DNA of 64,000 bases from Pseudomonas gessardii (GTDB taxonomy: Bacteria > Pseudomonadota > Gammaproteobacteria > Pseudomonadales > Pseudomonadaceae), in contig NZ_MNPU01000011.1 in assembly GCF_001983165.1 (NCBI RefSeq), positions 62,001 to 126,000 of the forward strand, written 5' to 3'. The notes under the pieces were generated by a model. It saw only the letters and a program-made list of their open reading frames with translations, ran no database searches and had not been told where the DNA came from. Both the position numbers and the translations under genes were made by a program. Positions 19,043 through 28,196 of this stretch are shown here, piece after piece. Each line of letters starts with the position of its first letter. Position 1 is the stretch's first letter.

Positions 19043-19516
19043 ATGGCGGTAGTCATCGACACACCGGTCGCCGATATCCAGGCCCCGGCGACCAGCGGGC
19101 AGACGTTCAGCCTTGCCGGGCTCAAGGGCAAGCAAGTGGTGCTGTATTTCTACCCGAAGGACAGCACCCCGGGCTGCACCACCGAAGGCCAGGGTTTCCG
19201 CGACCAGTACGCCGCCTTCCAGGCCGCCAACACCGAGGTGTTTGGGGTGTCCCGGGACAGCGTGAAGTCCCATGAGAATTTCAAGGCCAAGCAGGCCTTC
19301 CCCTTCGAGCTGATCAGCGACAAGGATGAGGCAGTTTGCCAGCTGTTTGATGTGATCAAGCTGAAGAAGCTGTACGGCAAGGAATACCTGGGTGTGGACC
19401 GCAGCACCTTCCTGATCGACAAGGATGGCGTGCTGCGCCAGGAATGGCGTGGCGTGAAGGTGCCGGGGCATGTGGATGCGGTGTTGGCGGCGGCGCAGGC
19501 GCTGGACAAGGCTTGA
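19043..19516 (+). CDS. bcp: Peroxiredoxin Bcp/PrxQ, 1-Cys-like variant
   Basis: This thiol peroxidase of 157 residues starts at ATG 19043 with AAGGA upstream. The peroxidatic cysteine lies in DSTPGCTTEGQGFRD. In many Bcp proteins a resolving cysteine follows five residues later (PGCT..ACGFRD), but here it is replaced by Gln, so the enzyme must use another thiol. The cysteine in DEAVCQLFDV is a candidate. It shares an operon with gcvR. Confidence 0.94.
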   Translation: MAVVIDTPVADIQAPATSGQTFSLAGLKGKQVVLYFYPKDSTPGCTTEGQGFRDQYAAFQAANTEVFGVSRDSVKSHENFKAKQAFPFELISDKDEAVCQLFDVIKLKKLYGKEYLGVDRSTFLIDKDGVLRQEWRGVKVPGHVDAVLAAAQALDKA

Positions 19517-19541
19517 TGTTGTGGGTGGCAGTTAGATAGCT

Positions 19542-19623
19542 ATCGCAGGCAAGCCAGCTCCTACATGGGACCGGTGCTCGACCAGACAACTCGGTAGTGG
19601 TGGGAGCCGGGCTTGCCCGCGAT
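19542..19623. repeat. REPIN (inverted pair of REP elements)
   Basis: ATCGCAGGCAAGCCAGCTCC (from 19542) is inverted relative to GGGAGCCGGGCTTGCCCGCGAT (ending 19623). The two arms are separated by about 30 bp between convergent bcp and the TusA-like gene. This is the common fluorescent Pseudomonas REP family. Confidence 0.8.
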
Positions 19624-19630
19624 GGGGCCA

Positions 19631-19870
19631 TCAGGCCTTGCGCAACCAGTAACGATACACACCGTTATCGGCTTCCTCGTGCAACAGCACATGCCCCGCC
19701 AGCCTGGCAAACGTGCGGAAGTCGCGCTGGGAACCCGCATCCGTGGCGATCACCTTGAGCACCGCACCACTGGCCAGCCGGTTGAGTTCCATCTTGGCCT
19801 TGAGCAGTGGCAACGGGCAGTTGAGGCCACTGGCATCAAGCTCGGCGTTGTGGTTTACAGCAGCGGTCAT
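19631..19870 (-). CDS. TusA-family sulfurtransferase-like protein
   Basis: A 79-residue protein starting at ATG 19870 (MTAAVNHNAELDASGLNCPLPLL). The CPxP motif NCPLPLLKAK is the sulfur-carrying site of TusA/SirA/YedF proteins. The remainder (VIATDAGSQRDFRTFARLAGH) matches the family's C-terminal strand-helix. It may relay persulfide sulfur or be a redox regulator. It is divergent from the M48 protease. Confidence 0.9.
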   Translation of the reverse strand: MTAAVNHNAELDASGLNCPLPLLKAKMELNRLASGAVLKVIATDAGSQRDFRTFARLAGHVLLHEEADNGVYRYWLRKA

Positions 19871-19964
19871 GGTTTTGCTCCAGGCGGCGTCAGGGGCGCT
19901 TAGAATATCTGGTCCCGGGCTCAGTGTCCGGCTACAGTAATGTCTTTGTCGAAAGGCTTTGTGC

Positions 19965-21398
19965 ATGACTTTTTTGCGCCCTACCCTGCTGACGCTCGCT
20001 TGCCTGCTTGCCTCTCCAGGCTTCGCCGACGACCTGCCGTCACTTGGCGACGCCAGTTCTGCCATTGTCTCGCCACAACAGGAACACCAACTGGGGCGAG
20101 CGTGGCTGGCGTTCCTGCGCGGCCAGGTCTCGGTCCTCAATGACCCGCAACTCAAGGATTACGTCGAGACCAGCGTCTACAAGCTGGTGGAGACCAGCCA
20201 GGTCAACGACCGGCGCCTGGAGTTCATCCTGATCAACAGCCCGCAGCTCAACGCGTTTGCCGCGCCGGGCGGGATTGTCGGGGTCAACGGCGGCCTGTTC
20301 CTCAACGCCCAGACCGAAGGCGAATACGCCTCGGTGATGGCCCACGAATTGGCGCACTTGTCCCAGCGTCACTTCGCCCGCGGCGTGGAAGCCCAGCAAC
20401 GGATGCAGATCCCGATGATGGCCGCGTTGCTCGGCGGGATTATCGCCGCCGCCGCCGGTGCCGGGGATGCCGGGATTGCCGCGATTGCCGGCAGCCAGGC
20501 CGCCGCGATCCAGGAGCAGCGGCGCTTCTCCCGGCAGAACGAGCAGGAAGCCGACCGCATCGGCATCCTCAACATGGTCAAGGCCGGCTACGATCCGCGC
20601 TCGATGCCGACCATGTTCGAGCGCTTGATGCGCCAGTACCGCTTCGATGCCAAGCCACCGGAATTCCTGCTGACGCACCCGGTTACCGAATCGCGGATCG
20701 CCGACACCCGCAACCGCGCCGAACAGGCCAAAGCCGGCGGCACCGAAGACAGCCTGCGCTATCAACTGATCCGCGCCCGGGTCCAGCTGTATTACGAAGA
20801 CACGCCCGGGCTGGCCGCCAAGCGCTTCCGTGCGCAGTTGGATGAGAACCCGAAAAGCGATGTAGCGCGCTATGGCCTGGCCATCGCCCAGATCAAGGGC
20901 ACCCAGCTCAATGAGGCGCGCGAGACCCTCAAGCCGCTGCTGGCCAAGGCGCCCAACGATATCACCTACAACCTGGCGCAGATCGAGCTGGATATCACCA
21001 ACAACCGTATGCCCGATGCGCAGCAACGCACTGACCGCATGCTGGCCCAGTACCCCAGCAACTACCCGCTGAACCAGGTGCGTGTAGACCTGCTGCTCAA
21101 GCAGAACCGTACCGCCGACGCGGAAAAAGCCCTGGAAGGCCTGCTCAAGTCGCGCGCCGACGATCCCGATGTGTGGTACCAGGTGGCCGAAACCCGTGGC
21201 TTGTCCGGCAATATCATCGGCTTGCACCAGGCCCGCGCCGAATACTTCGCGCTGGTCGGCGACTTCCAGCAGGCGATCCAGCAATTGGACTTCGCCAAGC
21301 GCCGGGCCGGTAGCAACTTCCCGCTGTCGTCCCGCATCGATGCACGCCAGCGCGAGCTGATCGAACAGGAACGCATCGTCAAAGGCATGATGAGCTAA
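19965..21398 (+). CDS. Periplasmic M48 metalloprotease with TPR repeats (BepA-like)
   Basis: The 477-residue protein has a signal peptide (cleavage near GFADD) and a peptidase M48 domain with zinc motif HELAHLSQRH and downstream EQEADRIG glutamate. The long C-terminal TPR region (about 270-477) completes the BepA/YfgC architecture. BepA degrades or matures stalled outer membrane proteins such as LptD. ATG 19965 is preceded by GAAAGG; an upstream TTG is less likely. Confidence 0.9.
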   Translation: MTFLRPTLLTLACLLASPGFADDLPSLGDASSAIVSPQQEHQLGRAWLAFLRGQVSVLNDPQLKDYVETSVYKLVETSQVNDRRLEFILINSPQLNAFAAPGGIVGVNGGLFLNAQTEGEYASVMAHELAHLSQRHFARGVEAQQRMQIPMMAALLGGIIAAAAGAGDAGIAAIAGSQAAAIQEQRRFSRQNEQEADRIGILNMVKAGYDPRSMPTMFERLMRQYRFDAKPPEFLLTHPVTESRIADTRNRAEQAKAGGTEDSLRYQLIRARVQLYYEDTPGLAAKRFRAQLDENPKSDVARYGLAIAQIKGTQLNEARETLKPLLAKAPNDITYNLAQIELDITNNRMPDAQQRTDRMLAQYPSNYPLNQVRVDLLLKQNRTADAEKALEGLLKSRADDPDVWYQVAETRGLSGNIIGLHQARAEYFALVGDFQQAIQQLDFAKRRAGSNFPLSSRIDARQRELIEQERIVKGMMS

Positions 21399-21410
21399 AT
21401 CCGATGCCAC

Positions 21411-21450
21411 AAAAAAGCCCCGCTCTCGGCTTTCGAGAACGGGGCTTTTT
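21411..21450. terminator. Bidirectional terminator between bepA-like gene and mucD
   Basis: AAAAAGCCCCG...CGGGGCTTTTT with inner TCTCG/CGAGA gives a long stem with A-run on the left and T-run on the right. It serves both convergent genes. Confidence 0.95.
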
Positions 21451-21470
21451 ATTGACCTGCCGCTAGCGGA

Positions 21471-22904
21471 TTACTCAGCCAGCTTGAAGGTAATGAAGCT
21501 GGCACGCCCTTGACGCAGGACTCGCATCGACACCGAGCGATTCTTCGGCAACGCCTTGGCGATGTCGGTGAACTCCTTGGTGGTGTTGATGGCCTGGTTG
21601 TTCAAGTGGGTAATCACGTCGCCCGGCTGCAGGCCGATCAGGGCGGCCGGGCCGTCCTGGACTTCCTTGATTACCACACCGCTCTTGAGGTCGAAGCTCT
21701 TCTTCTGCTCGTCGGTCAACTCGACCACGGCGATGCCCAGGCGGTTGCTGCTGCGCTCGGCACCCGACTTGTTGAGGGCTCCCAGCTCCTGACCTTCCTC
21801 GGGAATGGCACCCACGGTCAGCTCAACGTTCTGGCGCTTGCCTTCGCGGATCACTTCCAGCCTGGCCTTGCCGCCAGCCTTGAGTGCGCCCACCAGGTGC
21901 GGCAGGTCGGCCGACATGACAATCGGCTGGCCGTTCATGCTCAGGATCACATCACCCACCTGCAAACCGCCTTTGGCAGCCGGGCCGTCGTCCTGGATCT
22001 GCGCGACCAGGGCACCGGCCGGTTTGTCCAGGCCAAAGGACTCGGCCAGGTCTTTGTTCACTTCCTGGATCACCACGCCCAACCAGCCACGGCTGACCTT
22101 ACCACCGGCTTTCAATTGGTTGGAGACGTCCATGGCCACATCAATCGGGATGGCAAAGGAGACGCCCATGAAACCGCCGGAACGGGTGTAGATCTGCGAG
22201 TTGATCCCCACCACTTCGCCCGCCAGGTTGAACAGCGGGCCGCCGGAGTTACCCGGGTTGATCGGCACGTCGGTCTGGATGAACGGCACGTAGTTTTCGT
22301 TCGGCAGGCTGCGGCCGATGGCACTGACGATACCTTGGGTCACGGTGTGGTCGAAGCCAAACGGCGAACCGATGGCCACCACCCATTGCCCGGCCTTCAG
22401 GTCCTGGGACTTGCCCAGTTTCAGCACGGGCAGGTCCTTGCCTTCGATCTTCAGCAGGGCCACGTCGGAACGTGGGTCGGTGCCGACCAGCTTGGCCTTG
22501 AGTTCACTGCGATCAGCCAGGCGCACGAGGATTTCGTCAGCGTCGGCGATCACGTGGTTGTTGGTCAGGATGTAGCCATCAGGCGAAATGATAAAGCCCG
22601 AGCCCAGGGACTGGGCTTCACGCTGGCCACCACCGCCGCCACGCGGCGAACGTGGCTGGGGCATGCCGCGCTCGAAGAACTCCCGCAACATCGGCGGCAG
22701 GCCTTCAAGGTCGGGCATCTGCTGGTTCGAGACTTTACGATCCGGCAGCTTCTGGGTGGTACTGATGTTCACCACCGCAGGCGATGCCTGCTCTACCAGT
22801 TGGGTGAAGTCAGGCAGCTCCGCCGCTTGCGCGGTAACGGCCTGACCCAGCACCAGCACCGTGGCGACTATGGAAAGGTAAGACTTCAAACGTGGTATCG
22901 ACAT
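21471..22904 (-). CDS. mucD: DegP/HtrA-type periplasmic serine protease MucD
   Basis: The 477-residue product starts at ATG 22904 with GGGAG upstream and has a signal peptide ending near TAQA. The trypsin-like domain carries His in LTNNHVIADADE, Asp in SDVALLKIE and Ser in PGNSGGPLFN. Two PDZ domains follow (about 275-370 and 385-477). MucD degrades misfolded envelope proteins and dampens AlgU activation. It is the last gene of the algU operon. Confidence 0.97.
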   Translation of the reverse strand: MSIPRLKSYLSIVATVLVLGQAVTAQAAELPDFTQLVEQASPAVVNISTTQKLPDRKVSNQQMPDLEGLPPMLREFFERGMPQPRSPRGGGGGQREAQSLGSGFIISPDGYILTNNHVIADADEILVRLADRSELKAKLVGTDPRSDVALLKIEGKDLPVLKLGKSQDLKAGQWVVAIGSPFGFDHTVTQGIVSAIGRSLPNENYVPFIQTDVPINPGNSGGPLFNLAGEVVGINSQIYTRSGGFMGVSFAIPIDVAMDVSNQLKAGGKVSRGWLGVVIQEVNKDLAESFGLDKPAGALVAQIQDDGPAAKGGLQVGDVILSMNGQPIVMSADLPHLVGALKAGGKARLEVIREGKRQNVELTVGAIPEEGQELGALNKSGAERSSNRLGIAVVELTDEQKKSFDLKSGVVIKEVQDGPAALIGLQPGDVITHLNNQAINTTKEFTDIAKALPKNRSVSMRVLRQGRASFITFKLAE

Positions 22905-23144
22905 ACAGCTCCCGTTACGACGAGCAGGGTTGGGCGACAAGGTTCAATAAACGCCAGAGACTACTGCTACCAGCGTCAAGATTGCGTGAACAAAACAAGG
23001 CCAGGGCCGAGAAGTTCTGACCTATAAAAAACATAAGGAGATTTTGCAAGTGAAAATACTCTCCAGACATTTCATGTTCTGTGCAGCAAAGCAGGCATTT
23101 CCTGGATCACTGTGAACGATCTGGATGAGCATAGGATTAACGGC
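22905..23144. other. mucB-mucD gap without mucC
   Basis: This 240-bp spacer holds no credible coding frame. In P. aeruginosa mucC occupies the equivalent place; here it is absent, as reported for P. syringae. A stretch ACCTATAAAAAACATAAGGAG (reading plus) is AT-rich, and mucD may have its own promoter here. Confidence 0.6.
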
Positions 23145-24098
23145 TCACGGTTTTTCGGGCGCCGGGCCGCTGCGAACCGACAGGGCGATCCGTTCGGCGG
23201 TGCCCAGGGGAATCTCCCCGACCACCGTCGCCACGACCTCGCCTTGCGGGGTGTTCATCCGGCGCGAAACTGCAACCGTTGGCCCCAGTTGAACCCGGCT
23301 CTCTGTCGCGGCCTCGCCACTGACAGGTTCAAGGAACAGCGAAAAACGCGCCAACCCATCCTCGTACATCTGGCTGTTTACCACCGCCTGGGTCCGGGAA
23401 TCCTTGCGTGTCGTGCTGCGGACCAACTGGAAGCCCGGCGGCAGCCAGCTCGGATGCCACGCCTGGGCGGCCGGCACGTCATCGGCCTGGCTACTGACCG
23501 ACAATGGCTTGCAGTCCTTGCCGGGCTGCAAATCCCGCTCATCCGGGGCCTGGGTGCTCAATTGAGTGAACTGGAAACGTTCCAGCAACTGCCCTTTGTC
23601 ATTGATCAATAATGATTTGAGCGGCAATGCGGTTTCTCGATCCAGGTGCAGCTCGAATCCGTAGCGGTACTGATCCCGTGGCGCCAGCGAGATAATCACC
23701 GCCTTGCGGCCAGCCACGCGTGATTCGCCGATAACGGCAAGCGTATAAAAAGAATTGAGTTTTTGTGGATCAAGAACCTGGGCTGAAGCGCCCGGGGAGT
23801 TGCCAAGCCCCGCCACCAGGCTGCCACTGACGCACTGGGTGCGCCCATCGACCCGGACAACTTCCTGGGCCGAACCATCGAGCTGCAACAGGCGTTCGCG
23901 GACCTGGCCATCCTGGACACGGTGCCAGATGTCATGGGTTGAGAAACTACCGTTACGCTCGTAGATAAACGTACCTTGGTAGCTTTGCTGCTGCTCTGCC
24001 CGCCCAAGACGCTTGAGCCAGTCTTGGGCTTCATCGGCATGGGCAGGTACGGCAAACCAGCCACTGAGCAAAAGCGCAAGGAGCGGTATGGCACGCAT
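23145..24098 (-). CDS. mucB: Sigma factor regulatory protein MucB (RseB family)
   Basis: The 317-residue periplasmic protein starts at ATG 24098 with AAGGAG upstream and has a signal peptide ending PAHA. It has an N-terminal LolA-like lipid-sensing domain (QQQSYQGTFIYERNG, ETALPLKSLLIND) and a smaller C-terminal domain (HPSWLPPGFQLVRS). MucB binds the periplasmic part of MucA and protects it from AlgW cleavage. It is adjacent to mucA with 16 bp between. Confidence 0.96.
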   Translation of the reverse strand: MRAIPLLALLLSGWFAVPAHADEAQDWLKRLGRAEQQQSYQGTFIYERNGSFSTHDIWHRVQDGQVRERLLQLDGSAQEVVRVDGRTQCVSGSLVAGLGNSPGASAQVLDPQKLNSFYTLAVIGESRVAGRKAVIISLAPRDQYRYGFELHLDRETALPLKSLLINDKGQLLERFQFTQLSTQAPDERDLQPGKDCKPLSVSSQADDVPAAQAWHPSWLPPGFQLVRSTTRKDSRTQAVVNSQMYEDGLARFSLFLEPVSGEAATESRVQLGPTVAVSRRMNTPQGEVVATVVGEIPLGTAERIALSVRSGPAPEKP

Positions 24099-24114
24099 AA
24101 GGCTCCTTAGCGGT

Positions 24115-24702
24115 TTAGCGGTTTTCCAGGCTTGCAGCACGAGCGTATGGCAGCGCGCTTTCGGTGCCTTTTACCGCCGATTCCTGAGCGTGCTGGCGAA
24201 GGTAGCCTGGCAGACGCTGATCCTGCCAGCCGGACTGCCCCTGAAGCACACCATTGGCCATCGGGCCAGTTGCCTCAGCGCTTTCCTTGTAGCCAGCCAG
24301 AACAGCCGGACCCTTGACCTGCGGACCGGCCATGACCGGCTGCTGGGTTTGCTGGGCCAGTTCGGCACCGGCGATTTCGTCCTGGTTGTACAGGCGCACA
24401 CCGGCCAGTACGGCCACAGTCACCGAAGCAGCGACTGCCAGGCGACCGAGGCTACGCCAAGGGCCACGTGCAGCTTTTGCCGGAACGGCTTCATCGGCCA
24501 GCGCAGCAGAAACGGCCGCAGCAATATCCAGACGAGGGATTAGTAGATCCTTGTGCATCACCGCCCGAGCGACTTGGTAACGAGACCAGGTATCACGGGT
24601 TTGGGCATCATCAAATGCGTTGAGCACTCGACGAAGTTCCAGTTCATCCGCTTCGTTATCCATCACTGCGGACAGCGATTCCTGCAGGGCATCACGACTC
24701 AT
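24115..24702 (-). CDS. mucA: Anti-sigma factor MucA
   Basis: The 195-residue protein has the N-terminal cytoplasmic anti-sigma domain (MSRDALQESLSAVMDNEADE), one membrane span (about 85-104, LAVAASVTVAVLAGVRLY) and a periplasmic tail. The length is close to the P. aeruginosa 194 residues and there is no truncation of the mucoid type (mucA22-like). It sequesters AlgU at the membrane until regulated proteolysis. Confidence 0.97.
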   Translation of the reverse strand: MSRDALQESLSAVMDNEADELELRRVLNAFDDAQTRDTWSRYQVARAVMHKDLLIPRLDIAAAVSAALADEAVPAKAARGPWRSLGRLAVAASVTVAVLAGVRLYNQDEIAGAELAQQTQQPVMAGPQVKGPAVLAGYKESAEATGPMANGVLQGQSGWQDQRLPGYLRQHAQESAVKGTESALPYARAASLENR

Positions 24703-24734
24703 GGCGGTTCCTCTCTTGGCTGTCGCCGCTGTCT

Positions 24735-25316
24735 TTAGTTTTCCTGCAACAACGGTTGCAGGGCTTTATCGATGGCTTCCCGAGCCCGGAAAATCCGGGA
24801 GCGTACGGTCCCCACCGGGCATTGCATGACGCTCGCAATGTCCTCGTAACTCAGACCATCGAATTCACGTAAAGTTAACGCCGTACGCAAATCTTCTGGC
24901 AGTTGCTGAATAGTACGGTGGACGGTGCCTTCGATCTCATCGCGCAGCAATGCACGCTCCGGCGACTCGAGATCTTTGAGGCCGTGATCACCATCGTAAA
25001 ATTCTGCATCTTCCGAACTCACATCACTATCGGGTGGGCGGCGGCCGCGAGACACCAGATAGTTCTTCGCCGTGTTGATGGCGATGCGGTACAGCCACGT
25101 GTAGAACGCACTGTCACCGCGAAAATTACCGAGTGCACGGTAGGCCTTGATAAAGGCCTCCTGTGCAACGTCCTGCGCTTCATGGGTGTCGTGCACGAAC
25201 CGCACGATCAACCCGAGAATTTTGTGCTGGTATTTCAGCACTAGCAGATCAAATGCGCGCTTGTCGCCGCGTTGAACGCGCTCGACCAGCTGCTGATCCT
25301 CTTCCTGGGTTAGCAT
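24735..25316 (-). CDS. algU: Extracytoplasmic sigma factor AlgU (sigma-22/RpoE)
   Basis: ATG 25316 with GAGGAG upstream gives the normal 193 residues (MLTQEEDQQLVERVQRGDKR). Region 2 (DVAQEAFIKAYRALGNFRGDSAFYTWLYRIA) and region 4 (LPEDLRTALTLREFDGLSYEDIA...GTVRSRIFRAREAI) are intact. It directs envelope-stress and alginate genes. A matching AlgU promoter (25377-25402) lies about 60 bp upstream, so it is autoregulated. Confidence 0.98.
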   Translation of the reverse strand: MLTQEEDQQLVERVQRGDKRAFDLLVLKYQHKILGLIVRFVHDTHEAQDVAQEAFIKAYRALGNFRGDSAFYTWLYRIAINTAKNYLVSRGRRPPDSDVSSEDAEFYDGDHGLKDLESPERALLRDEIEGTVHRTIQQLPEDLRTALTLREFDGLSYEDIASVMQCPVGTVRSRIFRAREAIDKALQPLLQEN

Positions 25317-25376
25317 GAACACTCCTCGTTGTACTTGCAGGAGGCGTGCATAACTAAACGATCAGGCTTGCAAACA

Positions 25377-25402
25377 TAGACTAGGACTTTTCGCAAAAGT
25401 TC
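25377..25402 (-). promoter_or_regulatory. AlgU-dependent promoter of algU
   Basis: On the minus strand GAACTT (25402-25397), 16 bases, then TCTAT (25380-25376) matches the sigma-22 consensus GAACTT-N16/17-TCTGA, including the TTGCG-AAAAG spacer known from the algU P1 region. It predicts transcription starting near 25369. Confidence 0.75.
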
Positions 25403-25783
25403 TCCCCCTTCAAGCAAGTTTCCGGTGGGCTCTGTTTTGGCACACACGAAAAACGCAGCGCGGGCATAGCCGGCTGCGTGAATAATCTTGTCGCCGGTTT
25501 TCTGACGCCCCATGTTCCAGGCCAATCAGTAAAACCAACGTTTTCCCAGCTTTCGGGCATCCTGTTATGGAGTCGGGGCGGATGCAAAAGTTCCCATCTC
25601 GACACCCGAGCGCCTCATCAAAGCCGTGCAGTTCGTTCACCGTAGTCTCACAATGCCACGAATGCCCGGCTATTGTGCCGATAGCCCCCTCTATATACTA
25701 GTGGGCCGTGTGACCCTTTGATTCGCCGATCCAGGCGTCCTGTTTGCGCCACCCCTCGGATCGCTTTTTGCGGAATCCCATAA
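25403..25783. other. Intergenic region between algU and nadB
   Basis: No gene is supported here; the short minus-strand frames have no ribosome binding sites or recognisable domains. A possible nadB promoter is TATTGT (25671-25676)-N17-TATACT (25694-25699) on the plus strand, about 85 bp before the nadB start. Further algU promoters are likely in this stretch. Confidence 0.4.
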
Positions 25784-27400
25784 ATGAGCCAACAGTTTCA
25801 ACACGATGTCCTGGTGATTGGTAGCGGCGCCGCAGGCCTGAGCCTTGCACTGACCCTGCCGAGCCATCTGCGCATAGCCGTACTGAGCAAGGGCGACCTG
25901 GCCAACGGTTCGACGTTCTGGGCCCAGGGTGGGGTTGCCGCCGTGCTCGATGACACCGACACGGTGCAATCCCACGTTGAAGACACCCTCAACGCCGGCG
26001 GCGGCCTGTGCAATGAAGACGCGGTGCGTTTCACCGTCGAACACAGCCGCGAAGCCATCCAGTGGCTGATTGACCAGGGGGTGCCATTTACCCGCGATGA
26101 ACATGCCGGCAGTGATGACGGCGGTTTCGAGTTCCACCTGACCCGCGAAGGCGGCCATAGCCACCGGCGCATCATCCATGCCGCCGACGCCACCGGCGCC
26201 GCAATCTTCAAGACCCTGCTCGCCCAGGCCCGGCAACGGCCGAATATCGAACTGCTGGAGCAACGGGTCGCCGTCGACCTGATCACCGAAAAACGCCTGG
26301 GCCTGGCGGGCGAGCGCTGCCTGGGGGCCTACGTGCTCAACCGCGCCAGCGGCGAAGTCGATACCTACGGCGCGCGCTTCACCATCCTGGCCTCAGGGGG
26401 CGCCGCCAAGGTCTACCTCTACACCAGCAACCCCGATGGCGCCTGCGGGGATGGCATCGCCATGGCCTGGCGCTCGGGCTGCCGGGTGGCGAACCTGGAG
26501 TTCAACCAGTTCCACCCCACCTGCCTGTATCACCCCCAGGCCAAGAGCTTCCTGATCACCGAAGCCCTGCGCGGTGAAGGTGCGCACTTGAAGCTGCCCA
26601 ACGGCGAACGCTTCATGCAGCGCTTCGACCCGCGGGCCGAACTGGCGCCACGGGATATCGTGGCCCGCGCCATCGACCACGAGATGAAGCGCCTGGGCAT
26701 CGACTGCGTCTACCTGGACATCAGCCACAAGCCCGCCGACTTTATCAAGACCCACTTCCCGACGGTCTACGAGCGCTGCCTGGCTTTCAATATCGATATC
26801 ACCCAAGGGCCGATCCCGGTGGTGCCGGCGGCGCATTACACTTGTGGCGGGGTGATGGTCGACCAGCGCGGCCGTACCGACGTGCCGGGCCTGTATGCTA
26901 TCGGCGAGACCAGCTTCACCGGCCTGCACGGCGCCAACCGCATGGCCAGCAACTCGCTGCTCGAATGCTTCGTCTACGCCCGCTCCGCCGCCGCCGACAT
27001 CCTCGAACAACTGCCACGCATCCCGGTGCCGGCCGCCCTGCCCCGCTGGGATGCCAGCCAGGTCACCGACTCGGACGAAGACGTGATCATCGCCCACAAC
27101 TGGGACGAGCTGCGGCGTTTCATGTGGGACTACGTGGGGATCGTGCGCACCAACAAGCGCTTGGCGCGTGCCCAGCACCGGGTGCGCTTGCTGCTGGATG
27201 AAATCGACGAGTTCTACAGCAACTACAAGGTCAGCCGCGACCTGATCGAGTTGCGCAACCTGGCCCAGGTCGCCGAACTGATGATCCGCTCGGCCATGGC
27301 GCGCAAGGAAAGCCGGGGCCTGCATTACACCCTCGACTACCCGCAGATGCTGCCCGAAGCCCTCGACACTATCCTGGTGCCAACCACCTACGGCGGCTGA
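25784..27400 (+). CDS. nadB: L-aspartate oxidase
   Basis: This 538-residue flavoenzyme oxidises L-aspartate to iminoaspartate, the first step of de novo NAD synthesis. It has the FAD motif [38 protein letters not shown]-type region [40 protein letters not shown] and [16 protein letters not shown], plus the C-terminal helical domain. Its 3' end overlaps the convergent ygfX gene by about 32 bp. Confidence 0.98.
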   Translation: MSQQFQHDVLVIGSGAAGLSLALTLPSHLRIAVLSKGDLANGSTFWAQGGVAAVLDDTDTVQSHVEDTLNAGGGLCNEDAVRFTVEHSREAIQWLIDQGVPFTRDEHAGSDDGGFEFHLTREGGHSHRRIIHAADATGAAIFKTLLAQARQRPNIELLEQRVAVDLITEKRLGLAGERCLGAYVLNRASGEVDTYGARFTILASGGAAKVYLYTSNPDGACGDGIAMAWRSGCRVANLEFNQFHPTCLYHPQAKSFLITEALRGEGAHLKLPNGERFMQRFDPRAELAPRDIVARAIDHEMKRLGIDCVYLDISHKPADFIKTHFPTVYERCLAFNIDITQGPIPVVPAAHYTCGGVMVDQRGRTDVPGLYAIGETSFTGLHGANRMASNSLLECFVYARSAAADILEQLPRIPVPAALPRWDASQVTDSDEDVIIAHNWDELRRFMWDYVGIVRTNKRLARAQHRVRLLLDEIDEFYSNYKVSRDLIELRNLAQVAELMIRSAMARKESRGLHYTLDYPQMLPEALDTILVPTTYGG

Positions 27401-27821
27401 ACTTCAAGCGCACCCGCAGGCGCCGATGCACATCGGCGGCCTGCGAATCGCGCGGCACACAGATCGAGCGCACCCGCCAATCGCCCGGCAACCGGTAGCG
27501 CAGTACCACCATCAGCGGCAATGCCAGGCTGTCGGGGCGCAACTGCACGGCGTGCCAGCCCCGTGCCGCGCTCCACAATTGCCAGCCGTCGGCATTGCGC
27601 CGCAGGCCACGAACCGACGAAGGGTGGGTCAAGCGAATATGCCGCGGTAGCGTCCACAGCCCATGGACCAGGCACGCCAGCACACCGAGCGCAGCCATCG
27701 AGAAAGGTACAGCCAACAGGCACAGCGCACCGAGCGCAAGCACCTGGGCGAGGAGATACGCCGCCAGCAAGCGCCCACTGGCCTGCCAGCGGCACTCGAA
27801 GGTATTACTTGGGCTGGACAC
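27369..27821 (-). CDS. ygfX: YgfX/CptA-family membrane protein
   Basis: The 150-residue protein has two adjacent membrane spans (about 17-55, [23 protein letters not shown]...[12 protein letters not shown]) and a basic soluble tail, the YgfX layout. It starts with GTG 27821 inside the end of sdhE (17-bp overlap), giving tight translational coupling. In E. coli YgfX was named toxin CptA and pairs with YgfY/SdhE, but the TA role is disputed. The 3' end overlaps nadB on the opposite strand. Confidence 0.8.
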   Translation of the reverse strand: MSSPSNTFECRWQASGRLLAAYLLAQVLALGALCLLAVPFSMAALGVLACLVHGLWTLPRHIRLTHPSSVRGLRRNADGWQLWSAARGWHAVQLRPDSLALPLMVVLRYRLPGDWRVRSICVPRDSQAADVHRRLRVRLKFSRRRWLAPG

Positions 27822-28059
27822 GATCCAGGATCATCCGCACCATGCGCTGCAGCTCCGGGTCTTCTGATTCGGCACGCTCCATAAACCAGCCGAACATGTC
27901 CTGGTCTTCGCAGGTCAGCAGCCGGACGTAGAGGTCGCGATCGACCTTATCGAGGGTCGCGTACACCTCTTTGGTGAACGGCACCAGCAACACATCCAAC
28001 TCCAGCATGCCGCGACGGCTGTGCCAGTACAGGCGATTGATTTCTACATCTTCGACCAT
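27805..28059 (-). CDS. sdhE: Succinate dehydrogenase assembly factor SdhE
   Basis: A 84-residue protein beginning at ATG 28059 ([22 protein letters not shown]) with GGAG upstream. The RGMLELD motif is the SdhE signature needed for covalent flavinylation of SdhA/FrdA. It overlaps ygfX by 17 bp. Alternative longer starts upstream lack a ribosome site. Confidence 0.96.
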   Translation of the reverse strand: MVEDVEINRLYWHSRRGMLELDVLLVPFTKEVYATLDKVDRDLYVRLLTCEDQDMFGWFMERAESEDPELQRMVRMILDRVQPK

Positions 28060-28196
28060 GGAGCGCTCCTCAAATAGGGCGCAAGTATACAGGCCCGCGC
28101 CCCTCGGAACAGTCGGCTTTGGTCGGGCTGATGAAACTACCCATTTGCCGGGCACCCCTCTATGATGCACCCATGACTTTCCAACTGCGATGACCC

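Noticed and set aside
25310..25640. Short minus-strand frames upstream of algU
   Set aside because: They overlap the AlgU promoter, lack ribosome sites and show no family similarity.
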